Assembly: GCF_025352015.1 (NCBI RefSeq)
Contig: NZ_JANXUG010000112.1
Span: forward strand, 1 to 64,000
Length of the DNA stretch: 64,000 nucleotides
Reading direction: 5' to 3'
Source of the DNA: Flavobacterium sp.
GTDB taxonomy: Bacteria; Bacteroidota; Bacteroidia; Flavobacteriales; Flavobacteriaceae
Numbering within the stretch: position 1 is the first letter of the stretch; each line of letters begins with the position of its first letter. A program made the position numbers and the translations under genes. The notes under the pieces were generated by a model, which did not search any database, was not told where the DNA came from, and worked only from the letters and a program-made list of their open reading frames with translations. Below, in pieces: positions 25,623 to 35,641 of this stretch.

Positions 25623-26468
25623 ATGAGTTTTCAAAACAATATTTTTTTTAAAAAAGTAAAGGACTACTCGGTTTCAAAAGAAATTTTTGAATTGCATCAC
25701 AATCCAGAGTATGATTTATTAATCACTTTTCCTAAGCCAGATTTGGATAAATTATCACGTTATTATGAAAGCGATGATTACATTTCGCATACTGATGGCA
25801 AACGTTCTTTATTTGAAAAAATCTATCATTTGATAAAAAGTAGTGCGCTTAAAAGCAAAGTGAAATTAATTAATGCTCAAGCATCAGTAGGATCCCTTTT
25901 AGATATTGGAGCGGGAACTGGCGATTTTCTCGTTGTTGCAAAAAAAGATGGATGGCAAACAACAGGAATAGAACCCAGTGAAAAAGCAAGGGCAACAGCA
26001 ATTCGTAAAGGAGTTTATTTTGCCGAGAATTTATCCGATTTAGAAAACCATTCCTTTGACATTATTACGATGTGGCATGTTCTAGAACACGTTCCAAATT
26101 TAAATGATTATTTATTAGAACTGAAACGGTTATTAAAACCAAACGGGGTGATTTTTATTGCAGTTCCCAATTTTAAATCGTTCGACGCTACTTACTATGG
26201 AAAATTTTGGGCAGCATACGATGTCCCAAGACACATTTGGCATTTTTCAAAAACAGCAATCCAAAAATTATTCACAGAAAAAGAGATGAAATTAGCGGAA
26301 GTGTTACCTATGAAATTTGATAGTTTTTATGTGAGTCTTTTATCTGAAAAATATAAAACAGGTAATATGAATTATCTCAAAGCTTTTTTTGTTGGATGGA
26401 AATCTAATCTATCAGCAAAACGAAGTAAAGAGTTCTCTTCACACATTTACATCATAAAAAACAAGTAA
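25623..26468 (+). CDS. Class I SAM-dependent methyltransferase
   Basis: The 281-residue protein contains the SAM-binding motif I as SLLDIGAGTGDFLVVAKKDGW (about 86-106), the acidic residue after strand 2 (GIEPSEKAR), and HVLEHVPNLNDYLLELKRLLKPNGVIFIAVPN (motifs post-I to III) typical of Methyltransf_23/11. An N-terminal part of about 75 residues precedes it. Substrate unknown. Promoter position is unclear; a parS-like site lies 34 bases upstream of its ATG. Confidence 0.85.
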   Translation: MSFQNNIFFKKVKDYSVSKEIFELHHNPEYDLLITFPKPDLDKLSRYYESDDYISHTDGKRSLFEKIYHLIKSSALKSKVKLINAQASVGSLLDIGAGTGDFLVVAKKDGWQTTGIEPSEKARATAIRKGVYFAENLSDLENHSFDIITMWHVLEHVPNLNDYLLELKRLLKPNGVIFIAVPNFKSFDATYYGKFWAAYDVPRHIWHFSKTAIQKLFTEKEMKLAEVLPMKFDSFYVSLLSEKYKTGNMNYLKAFFVGWKSNLSAKRSKEFSSHIYIIKNK

Positions 26469-26674
26469 AATTCAAAAAAACAAGTAAATATTAATTAAAA
26501 AAACATTAAGTACAAGTTACCTTGTTAAAAAGCAAAAATCAGCTTAAATGCTTTTATATAAAGCCATAATTAATAGTAAATCCTTATTGATTTAATTTTA
26601 TTAATAGTTGTTAATTATAATTTGGAATTTCTTATCACTACATTTTTAACATTAGAATATTGCATTTATTTTTA

Positions 26675-26682
26675 TACTTTTG
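26675..26682 (+). promoter_or_regulatory. -7 element for the OmpH/Skp-like gene
   Basis: TACTTTTG (TAnnTTTG) ends 27 bases before the ATG at 26710. A TTG at 26680 that would extend the protein overlaps this element, which supports the ATG as the true start. The gap 26469-26709 otherwise shows no gene. Confidence 0.55.
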
Positions 26683-26709
26683 AAATCGAAATTAAATTTT
26701 ATTCGAATA

Positions 26710-27279
26710 ATGAAAAATATAGTAATCCTTTTTGCACTGGCTATTTCAATAATGTCATGCAATAAACCAGCATCTGCAAAAGAATTTAAAACAGCTTATA
26801 TTGACACTTCAAAATTAATGGAAGAGTCTGCAGAGGCCAAAGTTATTGAAGCAAAATACAAAGACAAGTCTAAAGTAATGGGTAGCCAATTAGAACAAGA
26901 AGTAGCAAGGTTTAAAAAGGAAGCTGCTAGTTTTAAAGACAACGCACAAAAAAACGGTCAAGATTGGGCACAAAAAAAGGGTTCAGAATTACAACAAACA
27001 GAGCAACGACTAAACTATGCGCAGCAAGGAATGCTTCAGCAACTACAACAAGAAAGTGCCGTTGAAATGGATTCGTTAGTTAAAAATTACAGAAAATTAA
27101 TCAAAACTTACGGTAAAGAAAAAGGCTACGACTACATTTATGGTTCAGGAGATGCCTCGCCTTCTATTTTATTCGCAAAAGACAATTATGATATTTCAAA
27201 AGAAATTATCAAGATGATCAACGACAAATACAAAGCAACTGGTAAAAAAGAAACAACTACAAGGGAAGAAAAAAAATAA
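26710..27279 (+). CDS. OmpH/Skp-family periplasmic chaperone-like lipoprotein
   Basis: About 189 residues from the ATG at 26710. A lipoprotein signal is visible (MKNIVILFALAISIMSC, Cys about 17). Then come the Skp features: an AYIDTSKLMEES beta-strand start, two long coiled-coil helices rich in Gln/Lys/Glu (about 40-130) and a C-terminal beta part (GYDYIYGSGDASPSILFAKDNYDISKEII). Skp proteins hold outer-membrane proteins in the periplasm. A lipidated form would be membrane-tethered. A terminator follows. Confidence 0.85.
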   Translation: MKNIVILFALAISIMSCNKPASAKEFKTAYIDTSKLMEESAEAKVIEAKYKDKSKVMGSQLEQEVARFKKEAASFKDNAQKNGQDWAQKKGSELQQTEQRLNYAQQGMLQQLQQESAVEMDSLVKNYRKLIKTYGKEKGYDYIYGSGDASPSILFAKDNYDISKEIIKMINDKYKATGKKETTTREEKK

Positions 27280-27299
27280 TCGGTTGTTCTTAAAATTAC

Positions 27300-27329
27300 A
27301 AAATGTCTTTAACTGAAGACATTTTTTTT
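27300..27329 (+). terminator. Intrinsic terminator after the OmpH-like gene
   Basis: AATGTCTT and AAGACATT form an eight-pair stem around a six-base loop, followed by eight T. Confidence 0.9.
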
Positions 27330-27372
27330 GTTTTGACCTAAATAACAACACTTTTTTTTTAAAATATAAGCC

Positions 27373-29640
27373 GTGCAAAAAGTCTCAGCCGAAGCAGACT
27401 ATGTCTTGTTATTTATTAATCAAACCAATCGTTCTGTATTCTTGACCGGAAAGGCAGGAACTGGGAAAACCACACTTCTCAAAGAAATAATTGCTTCCAC
27501 ACATAAAAATTGTGTGGTTGTTGCGCCTACCGGAATTGCAGCTTTGAATGCCGGTGGAGTAACCATTCATTCTATGTTTCAGTTGCCTTTTGGTGGATTT
27601 ATTCCCGATAATTCTTCCCCTCAATTTTCTGATAATTCAAGATTTGAAACTAAAGCAACTTTACGCAGACATTTTAGAATGAGCGGTATCAAGAAAGCGG
27701 TAATTCAAAATATGGAATTGCTGATCATCGACGAAGTAAGTATGTTGCGCGCGGACCTGATGGATGCTATTGATTTTATGTTGCAATCTGTTCGGAAAAA
27801 AAACCAACCTTTTGGTGGTGTTCAAGTACTTTTTATTGGTGATTTAATGCAATTACCTCCAATAATTAGGGACGAAGAATGGCGAACTCTGCGAAATTAT
27901 TACAAAGGGAAATTCTTTTTTCATGCTCAAGTTATTCAGCAAAATCCACCGCTGTACATTGAATTATCTAAAATTTTCCGTCAAACGGATGAGAAGTTCA
28001 TTGCTGTTTTAAACAACTTAAGAAACAATCAGATTTCACCTAGTGATATTCAAACTCTTAACCAGTTTGTGCAACCTAAATTTGATTTAAAAGCGAACCA
28101 AGGCTTTATTACATTGACTACACACAACGCTAAAGCGGACACTATAAACGCGCAATCTCTTCATGATTTGCAAGGGAAATCTAAAACATACAAGGCAATG
28201 ATTGTAAATGATTTTCCAGATAAAATTTATCCGCTTGAAGAAACATTAGAACTCAAGATTGGAGCACAAGTCATGTTTATTAAAAATGATTTGTCGTTTG
28301 ACAAAAATTATTTCAACGGAAAAATGGGCATTATTAAATCACTTTCAGATGAAGAAATCCTCGTTCATTTTCCAGAAGAAAACAAAACCATCGAAGTAGA
28401 GCGGTATGAGTGGCAAAACATACGCTATTTTGTAGATGAAAAAACTAAAGAAATAAGTGAAGATGTATTGGGAACCTTTACCCATTATCCTATAAAATTA
28501 GCTTGGGCAATAACCGTTCACAAAAGTCAAGGACTAACTTTTGACAAAGCTGCGCTCGATGTTTCGCAGGTTTTTCTTCCTGGTCAAGCCTATGTGGCAC
28601 TCTCTAGATTGCGATCGTTAAACGGATTGGTTTTGCTTTCGCCGTTGCAAATGAATGGTATTTCTAGCGATCAAGACGTAATGCAATACGCTGAAAATAA
28701 AGCCAGTGAAGCCTTTTTAGAAAATTCGTTGAAACAAGAAACCCAAAGCTATATTTATAATTATTTGAAATCCAGTTTTGATTGGACAGATTTGGCGCAA
28801 GAATGGCGCAATCATCAATTTAGTTATAATGAAAATTCAGAATTATCTGCAAAATCAAAACATGCCGCATGGGCAAAAAAACAAACAGAAACCGTAGAAA
28901 ATTTATTGGAGGCGTCCCAAAAATTTATTGCACAGTTAAACAAACTTTTTACTACTGATGAGGTAGATTTTAAATTTATAAACGAAAGAATTCAGGCTGC
29001 GTACAGCTATTTTCTGCAACCTATGGATAGTTTAGTCTATGAAATCTTGTGGAAACTTGAAGAAGTAATTAGAATCAAACAAGTAAAAGCATTTCATGAT
29101 GAACTGGTAGTTTTAGAAACCGCTCAAATTAAAGCCGTATTGCGATTGATGAAGGCTAAATTGCTTACAGAAATTGTAGTAAAAGGCGAAAAAATTTCTA
29201 AAGAAAAATTGTCGTCAGAGGAAATAAAGTATTACAAAATTAGAAAACTTGAGGTTATTCGAGAGGAGTTTAAAAATCTAAATGTCACTTTAATAGAAGA
29301 TGAAGTCGATTTGGAACGCTACACTAAAAAGAAAAAAACTAGTAAAGAACCCAAAAAAACAACCGTTCAAGAAACCTATGAATTGTGGCAAGCAAAAAAT
29401 TCTATTAAAGAAATTGCTGCCATTCGAAAACTCACAACCCAAACTATTAGTGGTCATTTAGTTAAACTTATTGAGGCTAAAACCATTTTAATTTCAGATG
29501 TTTTAACCGAAGATAAAATTCAGGAACTGTCTATAGTTTTTAAAGGGTATAACGAAGAATCTCTGAACGCATTGAAAGAACAAATGGGCGATAAATTTAC
29601 CTGGGATGAATTGAAAATGTTTAAGGCAAGTTTTCGGTAA
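27373..29640 (+). CDS. PIF1/RecD-like helicase with C-terminal helix-turn-helix
   Basis: The 755-residue protein starts at GTG 27373 (reading MQKVSAEADYVLLFI). It has a Walker A motif GKAGTGKTTLL (about 25-35), Walker B LLIIDEVSML, QLPPIIRDEEW, and the late helicase motifs WAITVHKSQGLTFDKAALDV and YVALSRLRSLNGLVLLSPL, the PIF1-like SF1B set. The C-terminal third is helical and ends in a helix-turn-helix (ETYELWQAKNSIKEIAAIRKLTTQTISGHLVKLIEAK). Such proteins probably remodel DNA, for example at G4 structures or forks; the exact role here is unknown. Confidence 0.88.
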   Translation: MQKVSAEADYVLLFINQTNRSVFLTGKAGTGKTTLLKEIIASTHKNCVVVAPTGIAALNAGGVTIHSMFQLPFGGFIPDNSSPQFSDNSRFETKATLRRHFRMSGIKKAVIQNMELLIIDEVSMLRADLMDAIDFMLQSVRKKNQPFGGVQVLFIGDLMQLPPIIRDEEWRTLRNYYKGKFFFHAQVIQQNPPLYIELSKIFRQTDEKFIAVLNNLRNNQISPSDIQTLNQFVQPKFDLKANQGFITLTTHNAKADTINAQSLHDLQGKSKTYKAMIVNDFPDKIYPLEETLELKIGAQVMFIKNDLSFDKNYFNGKMGIIKSLSDEEILVHFPEENKTIEVERYEWQNIRYFVDEKTKEISEDVLGTFTHYPIKLAWAITVHKSQGLTFDKAALDVSQVFLPGQAYVALSRLRSLNGLVLLSPLQMNGISSDQDVMQYAENKASEAFLENSLKQETQSYIYNYLKSSFDWTDLAQEWRNHQFSYNENSELSAKSKHAAWAKKQTETVENLLEASQKFIAQLNKLFTTDEVDFKFINERIQAAYSYFLQPMDSLVYEILWKLEEVIRIKQVKAFHDELVVLETAQIKAVLRLMKAKLLTEIVVKGEKISKEKLSSEEIKYYKIRKLEVIREEFKNLNVTLIEDEVDLERYTKKKKTSKEPKKTTVQETYELWQAKNSIKEIAAIRKLTTQTISGHLVKLIEAKTILISDVLTEDKIQELSIVFKGYNEESLNALKEQMGDKFTWDELKMFKASFR

Positions 29641-29643
29641 AGT

Positions 29644-29980
29644 TTATTTCATTTCCTGAATTAAAACAATGATTTTCTCCTTCAATTCAGGTAAATTTAT
29701 TTTGATAACATTCCAAATTGTGAAATCATCAACACCAAAATATTCATGAATAACGAGATTACGTAGACCAATTATTCAAGTCCATGAAATGTCATCGCTT
29801 TTCAGCAATAATTCTTCGGACAAACGGTTACTGGCTTCTCCAAGGATTTCAAGCTTACGAAGCATTTAACATCATTGAATTAGTCACAAAACCTTTTAAA
29901 CGTTGTCTTGTGTTTAATTTTCAATGTCAACAATTGCGTCTAAAATATGTTGCAGCCGAATTTTGTCACCTAATCTGTCT
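29644..29980 (-). pseudogene. Decayed HepT-type HEPN toxin gene (DUF86)
   Basis: On the minus strand the pieces DKIRLQHILDAIVDIEN, LKGFVTNSMMLNA, RKLEILGEASNRLSEELLLKSDDISWT and IIGLRNLVIHEYFGVDDFTIWNVIKINLPELKEKI follow the order of a DUF86/HepT protein. They are interrupted by stop codons and at least two frameshifts. The HEPN ribonuclease motif R-x4-H-x-Y survives as RNLVIHEY. In intact systems HepT is an RNase toxin. It directly follows a broken MntA gene. Confidence 0.82.
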
Positions 29981-30268
29981 TGAATAAATTAGCTTTTTTT
30001 CTTTGTCCAAAATAGGTTTAAAGTATTTTGATAATCCTCTTGCAGAAACTAGATCTAATTTTTTAGAAAGTAACTTTTGTAAATCAATTTGCATTTGGAT
30101 AAACTCTAAACCAATTGGTTGCGTATAATCTAATTAAACTAATAAATCAATATCACTGCTTTCATTTTCAGTCCCCCGACTATAAGAACCAAAAAGATAT
30201 GCTTTCAAAACAGGTTGTTTTGAAAAGAAATCTTTAATTATATCAATCTCATTACTAGATAGTTTCAT
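29966..30268 (-). pseudogene. Broken MntA-type nucleotidyltransferase antitoxin gene
   Basis: From the ATG at 30268 the frame reads MKLSSNEIDIIKDFF..., then the minimal nucleotidyltransferase motif GSYSRGTENESSDIDLLV. A single in-frame TAA (30134-30136) follows, then LDYTQPIGLEFIQMQIDLQKLLSKKLDLVSARGLSKYFKP to a stop at 29966-29968. One GAA-to-TAA change would explain the break. Intact MntA AMPylates HepT to silence it. Confidence 0.85.
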
Positions 30269-30313
30269 CAAAAATTTAAAAACATAAAATTACTAAAAAT
30301 AATTTACTAAAAA

Positions 30314-30700
30314 CTAGCTCAACCAAAAAACCGCTAAAATTGCTGGAATGTAATAGATAGCTATGGTTCGTGCGCCATCATAATCCTTCGCTAAACGTTG
30401 TCCTAAAAGCAACAAAATTAACGTGATACATGAAAAAACAGCGCCATAAAAGCCAAAAATTCTCTCGCCGTTAACAACTAATTGTACACACCCAGCCAAC
30501 GTAAAAACCCCAGCAATTAGTTCCAAAATTAAAATAGTCCCTAGTGCCATTGGAACATTATTTTTCAACAAAGATGTCTTGGCAAAATGACTTTTCAACC
30601 ATTCTACATTACCATTCCAATCAAATACTTTGTCGTAGGCAGATTGAATAAATGTAACAGCTAAAAACAGTAATACTAAAACAGAGGCAGAATTATTCAT
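30314..30700 (-). CDS. DoxX/MauE-like small membrane protein
   Basis: The 128-residue protein has four hydrophobic segments and the feature FIQSAYDKVFDWNGNVEWLKSHFAKT after the first helix, as in DoxX-like proteins. Function in the family is mixed and unproven (redox or membrane assembly). It starts two bases after the holB stop, so the two are probably co-transcribed. Confidence 0.75.
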   Translation of the reverse strand: MNNSASVLVLLFLAVTFIQSAYDKVFDWNGNVEWLKSHFAKTSLLKNNVPMALGTILILELIAGVFTLAGCVQLVVNGERIFGFYGAVFSCITLILLLLGQRLAKDYDGARTIAIYYIPAILAVFWLS

Positions 30701-30702
30701 GT

Positions 30703-31854
30703 TTATTCATTTTTATGGATTAATCGAGTAAGCTTTATAGATAAATCGGTTAAAATTATTTTTGCATTTCCATTCCTTTCTACATGATAAACGGCGTCAG
30801 ATAGTTCATTAAAAATAGCATTTATATTACTCCCATTTACAAACGGAGCAAATTTTTCTAAAGTAAACTTTTCTACAGTGGGTTCAAAGTATACCAAATT
30901 TTGAGTTTGATAGTTCAATAATAATGCTTGCCGGAAAAAAACAATACAATAGTTTAAAAACTGTTTCTGTCCTTCACGACCGATACTTGCAATTTCTTCG
31001 CTCCATGAAATCAAATCATGAATAGCGGTTGCATTTCCTTTGGCTCTAAAAGCAGCTCTAACCCATTCTACAAACCATCTTTCAAAAGGAAAATCTTCGG
31101 TGTCATTTTTTACAATATGCAAGGCTTTATTATAATTCCCTTGAGCTTGATGGGCTACTTTAAAGGCTGAAGAATCGTCTAAAAAATAAGTTTCTCTCAT
31201 GGCTTTTGCTATCACTACCTCTGGCAAAGCACCAAAATGTAAGGCTTGACAACGAGAGCGAATAGTTTGAATAATATCTTCTTCATTTTCTGTAACCAAT
31301 AAAAATAAGGTTTTCGCAGGTGGTTCTTCGAGCAGTTTTAATAACTTGTTGGAAGCAGCAATATTCATTTTGTCGGCCATCCAAACAATCATAATTTTAT
31401 AACCTCCCTCAAACGATTTTAATGCCAATGATTTCAAAATGTCTTGAGCATCTTCTACTCTAATCTCACCTTGTTTGTTCTGAACACCCAAATGTTTGTA
31501 CCAATCAAACAAACTACCATAAGGATTTGCTAATACAAATTTGCGCCAATCGACAATAAAATCAGCACTTTTAGGTTTCGATTTTACTTCATCATTGGTC
31601 ACATTTGGAAACACAAAATGCAAATCAGGATGCGAAAGCGATTGAAATTTTAGATTACAACTGTCGTTACCGCCACTATTTTCCGCACCAATATTGTTGC
31701 ACAAAACAAACTGTGCATAAGCGATTGCAAGAGCCAAAGTTCCCGAACCTTCTGGCCCAACAAACAATTGCGCATGCGGAATTCTTCCCAAAACCGCACT
31801 TTTAACGAGATGATTTTTTATGTAATCTTGACCAAGAATATCTGAAAACTGCAT
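30703..31854 (-). CDS. holB: DNA polymerase III subunit delta prime
   Basis: The 383-residue AAA+-like clamp-loader subunit begins MQFSDILGQDYIKNHLVKSAVLGRIPHAQLFVGPEGSGTLALAIAYAQ. The P-loop is degenerate (GPEGSGTLAL, no Lys), as expected for delta prime, which does not hydrolyse ATP. A Cys at CNNIG and the later KLLKLLEEPPAKTLFLLVTENEEDIIQTIRSRCQ segment (sensor and SRC motif) are typical. It helps load the sliding clamp onto DNA. The DoxX-like gene follows. Confidence 0.9.
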   Translation of the reverse strand: MQFSDILGQDYIKNHLVKSAVLGRIPHAQLFVGPEGSGTLALAIAYAQFVLCNNIGAENSGGNDSCNLKFQSLSHPDLHFVFPNVTNDEVKSKPKSADFIVDWRKFVLANPYGSLFDWYKHLGVQNKQGEIRVEDAQDILKSLALKSFEGGYKIMIVWMADKMNIAASNKLLKLLEEPPAKTLFLLVTENEEDIIQTIRSRCQALHFGALPEVVIAKAMRETYFLDDSSAFKVAHQAQGNYNKALHIVKNDTEDFPFERWFVEWVRAAFRAKGNATAIHDLISWSEEIASIGREGQKQFLNYCIVFFRQALLLNYQTQNLVYFEPTVEKFTLEKFAPFVNGSNINAIFNELSDAVYHVERNGNAKIILTDLSIKLTRLIHKNE

Positions 31855-32049
31855 AAAGCAAATATAGAAGAAAAATTTGACTAAAAGATGATGAATAATA
31901 GCATCTTAAATACATAATTATAAAGTAATTCTGTGAAAGTAAAAGAGCAAAAACTACTATCCAATTGAAAACAAACTTCTTATCGCTTAAAAAAAATGTT
32001 AAAATAAATCGATAAAAGCGCAAAAATAACCGTTGAGTTTAAATTTTGT

Positions 32050-32057
32050 TATATTTG
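32050..32057 (+). promoter_or_regulatory. Candidate -7 element for pgk
   Basis: TATATTTG, a TAnnTTTG match, 27 bases before the pgk ATG. A TTG at 32033-32035 is closer than the usual -33 spacing. The gap 31855-32084 contains no other feature I can see. Confidence 0.5.
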
Positions 32058-32084
32058 CAAGTATGCAAACCTACCTAATACCTA

Positions 32085-33272
32085 ATGAAAATACTTCGAG
32101 ATTTTAATTTTAAAGACCAAAAAGTTTTAATTAGAGTCGATTTTAATGTCCCTTTAGATGAAAATTTTCACGTTGCTGATGCCACTAGAATTGAAGCAGC
32201 AAAACCAACGATAGACGCAATTCTTGCTGATGGTGGAAGCGTAATTTTAATGTCTCATTTGGGCAGACCAAAAGGAAAAGAAGAACAATTTTCTTTACAA
32301 CATATTGTATCAAAATGTTCAGAAGTTTTAGGGATAAAGGTTAAATTTGCTTCAGACTGTACGGGTGAAATTGCTCAAAATGCTGCCAAAAATTTAAAAC
32401 AAGGAGAGGTTTTATTGTTAGAAAATCTTCGCTTTTATGCTCAAGAAGAAGCTGGAGATGAGAATTTTGCTAAAGAATTAGCTTCTTTAGGATATTTTTA
32501 TGTAAATGACGCCTTTGGCACAGCACACAGGGCACATGCATCCACAACAATAATTGCTAAATTTTTTCCTAAAAAAAAATGTTTTGGATTGCTTTTGGCC
32601 AAAGAAATTGAAAGTTTAAATCGTGTTTTAAATAATTCGGCGAAACCCGTGACGGCAGTTCTTGGAGGTTCAAAAGTATCTTCAAAAATTACGGTCATCG
32701 AAAATATTTTAGACAAAGTAGATCACATGATTATTGGCGGAGGAATGACATTTACTTTTGTAAAAGCATTGGGCGGAAAAATAGGAAGTTCTATTTGTGA
32801 AGATGACAAACAAGAATTGGCTTTAGAAATTTTGCGTTTAGCCAAAGAAAAAAATGTTCAGATTCATATTCCAGTTGATGTTGTTGCAGCGGATTCTTTT
32901 TCAAATAATGCCAAAACAAAAATAGTTGATGTAAGCAAAATTCCCGACGGTTGGCAAGGTTTAGATGCTGGTCCAAAATCGTTGGAAAATTTCAAAGAAG
33001 TAATTATGATTTCAAAAACCATACTTTGGAACGGGCCATTGGGCGTTTTCGAAATGGAAAATTTTGCTAATGGAACTATTGAGTTAGGAAATTACATAGC
33101 TGAAGCAACTATAAAAGGAGCTTTTTCGCTTGTAGGCGGTGGCGATTCGGTTGCAGCGGTAAAGCAATTCGGGTTGGAAGAAAAAATGAGTTATGTTTCA
33201 ACAGGTGGCGGTGCAATGTTGGAAATGCTTGAAGGCAAAATTTTACCAGGTATAGCGGCTATTTTAAATTAA
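32085..33272 (+). CDS. pgk: Phosphoglycerate kinase
   Basis: The 395-residue protein is full length. It starts [26 protein letters not shown] with the RVDFNVP signature, has SHLGRPKG and [24 protein letters not shown] (substrate region), and ends with the nucleotide-binding [19 protein letters not shown] and [21 protein letters not shown]. It transfers phosphate from 1,3-bisphosphoglycerate to ADP in glycolysis. It is preceded by its own promoter. Confidence 0.98.
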   Translation: MKILRDFNFKDQKVLIRVDFNVPLDENFHVADATRIEAAKPTIDAILADGGSVILMSHLGRPKGKEEQFSLQHIVSKCSEVLGIKVKFASDCTGEIAQNAAKNLKQGEVLLLENLRFYAQEEAGDENFAKELASLGYFYVNDAFGTAHRAHASTTIIAKFFPKKKCFGLLLAKEIESLNRVLNNSAKPVTAVLGGSKVSSKITVIENILDKVDHMIIGGGMTFTFVKALGGKIGSSICEDDKQELALEILRLAKEKNVQIHIPVDVVAADSFSNNAKTKIVDVSKIPDGWQGLDAGPKSLENFKEVIMISKTILWNGPLGVFEMENFANGTIELGNYIAEATIKGAFSLVGGGDSVAAVKQFGLEEKMSYVSTGGGAMLEMLEGKILPGIAAILN

Positions 33273-33372
33273 TTTTAAAATATAACATAATAATAAACAA
33301 TTATTTACGTTGTTAATGGGTTACATTTACTATTTCAAAAATATTAAATTTAAACACTTTATAAATAAAGTT

Positions 33373-35619
33373 ATGACTATAAAAAAAATCACATCACTAG
33401 CATTAATACTAGTTTCTTCGACAATTTTTGCGCAAGAGGCTCTTATTGATACCGTTGTAAAAAAAGCACCATTAACAAGAAGAGAGGTTTTAGATTCCAT
33501 CAAAGCTAGCTTTGTTCACGACAACCTTGCCTCGTGCATTGACAGTTTGTGGATGAAAGAAATGGTTAGCCTTAATTTATACAATGATTTATCAACCGAT
33601 ATTAAAAACATTAATGTTGACGAAAAAGTCGATTACGAATTACCAACAGCACTTTTAAAAGAAAGATTAAAGAAAATGGATGAGAAATCTCCATTCAATA
33701 TAGAATATAATGTTGGTTTAGAAAATGTAATTAAATCATTTTTAAAAAACAGAAAAAAAACATTCGAAAGATTAATGGGATTATCTCAATTTTATTTTCC
33801 AATGTTTGAGGAATCATTAGCTGCCAAGAACATTCCTTTAGAAATAAAATATTTAGCTGTGGTAGAATCAGCATTAAATCCAAGAGCCGTTTCCAGAGTT
33901 GGCGCAACAGGATTGTGGCAATTTATGTACCAAACAGGAAAACAATATGACTTAAACATTAACTCGTATGTTGATGACAGAAGCGACCCAATAAAAGCCA
34001 GCAATGCAGCCACTCAATACATGACCAATATGTACAATATTTTTGGTGATTGGGATTTAGTATTAGCGGCTTACAATTCTGGACCAGGAAATGTTGCCAA
34101 AGCGATTAGACGCTCAGGAGGAAAACAAAATTATTGGAACATTAGAAAATATTTGCCAAAGGAAACGCAAGGATATTTACCTGCTTTTTTAGCAACAATG
34201 TATATTTTTGAATACCACAAAGAACATGGCATAAAACCAGATAGAGCTATTGCCAATCATTTTGCAACCGACACAATAATGATAAAAAAAGCTATGACAT
34301 TTAAACAAATTTCAGATTTGTTGGATGTTCCTGTGGCGGAATTGCAATTTTTAAATCCTTCATACAAAAGAGACGAAGTTCCTTTTATGTCTAATGAGAA
34401 GCATTACTTGAGATTGCCAATTAACAAAGTGGCTGTATTTACCTCAAATGAAGATAAGATTTACGCCTTTGTACAGTATGATGCAAATAAAAGAGAGCGA
34501 CCTTATGAAAGTTTGGTTGCTGTTAGCGATTCAAATTACTCCGTAAACGATAGGAAAATCACAAAAATTAAATACCATAAAGTGCGACGAGGTGACAGTT
34601 TAAGTGAGATTTCAGACAAGTATGGCATTACAATGGTTGAGCTAAAAAAATGGAATCATTTGCGAAATAATAAAGCGCCAATGGGTAAAAAATTAAAAAT
34701 TTACACCAGTGAAGTTGTAGCAGTAAAAGTAAAAAAAATTATAAAACCAGATACTATTGCAGTAAAAGAGACATCAGCAATTGCATCAAATACAGCTAAA
34801 GTTTTTAAAGATGAAAAAGTAATTTCGTATAAAAATGTTACGAAATTTCATAAAGTGAAAAGAGGCGAAAATCTTGGAGAAATTTCAGATAAATATGGAG
34901 TTACCGTTGCCGAAGTAAAAAAATGGAATCACATCAAAGGTACTACTCTTACTAAAGGGAAAAGTTTGAAAATCATCAAAAACGAACGAATAGTTACCAC
35001 GTTTAGAAGAGAAGTAAAAGCAGATAAAAATGATATTGAGACAAGCTTATCATCAAGTTCTAAACAGAGCGATTTTTATGAAGTTCAAAGAGGTGATAAT
35101 TTATTTAGCATTGCAAAAAAATTCAACGTTAGTTTAGAAGACCTGAAAAAATGGAATAATCTTATTGACTTAAACGTTGAACTAGGTTCAAAACTAGCAT
35201 TGGTTAGTAATGACGAAGTCCAAGCAACAGAAGCTTCGCACAAACCCGAAGTAAAAATCACAGAACATGTGGTTGATAGAGGAGAAAGTTTAGGAAGTAT
35301 TGCAAAAAAATATGATGTTTCTGTATCCGATATCAAAGATTGGAATAAAATGGATGACAATACCATTAAATATGGCACCAAACTGATTGTTGGCAAAAAA
35401 TACATCATCTCTTCAGAAAATAAAAATTCAACTTCCAAAAAAGATAATATAGCAGTTAATGATAAAAACGAAATAAAATTATACCACGTCAAAAAAGGAG
35501 ATTCCTTATTTAGCATTGCCAAAAAATATCCAGGCGTATCCATTTCAGATTTGAAAAAATGGAACGGAATTAAAAACGAAAGTTTAAAAGCAGGGATGAA
35601 ATTAAAAATTAACGGTTAA
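33373..35619 (+). CDS. Lytic transglycosylase with five LysM repeats (MltD-like)
   Basis: About 748 residues from the ATG at 33373; an upstream ATG at 33310 would place 21 residues before the signal peptide (MTIKKITSLALILVSSTIFA). The SLT domain has the catalytic Glu in IKYLAVVESALNPRAVSRVG (Glu about 165) and GLWQFMYQTGKQYDL, AYNSGPGNVAKAI. The C-terminal half carries five LysM modules beginning at KVRRGDSLSEIS, KVKRGENLGEIS, EVQRGDNLFSIA, HVVDRGESLGSIA and HVKKGDSLFSIA. It cleaves murein glycan strands in the periplasm. A hairpin at its end overlaps the next gene's start. Confidence 0.93.
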   Translation: MTIKKITSLALILVSSTIFAQEALIDTVVKKAPLTRREVLDSIKASFVHDNLASCIDSLWMKEMVSLNLYNDLSTDIKNINVDEKVDYELPTALLKERLKKMDEKSPFNIEYNVGLENVIKSFLKNRKKTFERLMGLSQFYFPMFEESLAAKNIPLEIKYLAVVESALNPRAVSRVGATGLWQFMYQTGKQYDLNINSYVDDRSDPIKASNAATQYMTNMYNIFGDWDLVLAAYNSGPGNVAKAIRRSGGKQNYWNIRKYLPKETQGYLPAFLATMYIFEYHKEHGIKPDRAIANHFATDTIMIKKAMTFKQISDLLDVPVAELQFLNPSYKRDEVPFMSNEKHYLRLPINKVAVFTSNEDKIYAFVQYDANKRERPYESLVAVSDSNYSVNDRKITKIKYHKVRRGDSLSEISDKYGITMVELKKWNHLRNNKAPMGKKLKIYTSEVVAVKVKKIIKPDTIAVKETSAIASNTAKVFKDEKVISYKNVTKFHKVKRGENLGEISDKYGVTVAEVKKWNHIKGTTLTKGKSLKIIKNERIVTTFRREVKADKNDIETSLSSSSKQSDFYEVQRGDNLFSIAKKFNVSLEDLKKWNNLIDLNVELGSKLALVSNDEVQATEASHKPEVKITEHVVDRGESLGSIAKKYDVSVSDIKDWNKMDDNTIKYGTKLIVGKKYIISSENKNSTSKKDNIAVNDKNEIKLYHVKKGDSLFSIAKKYPGVSISDLKKWNGIKNESLKAGMKLKING

Positions 35620-35641
35620 TCCAAAAATCTTCTATAAATTT

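Noticed and set aside
29784..29987. A 67-codon plus-strand frame between the helicase and the DoxX-like gene
   Set aside because: It is the antisense shadow of the broken HepT gene.
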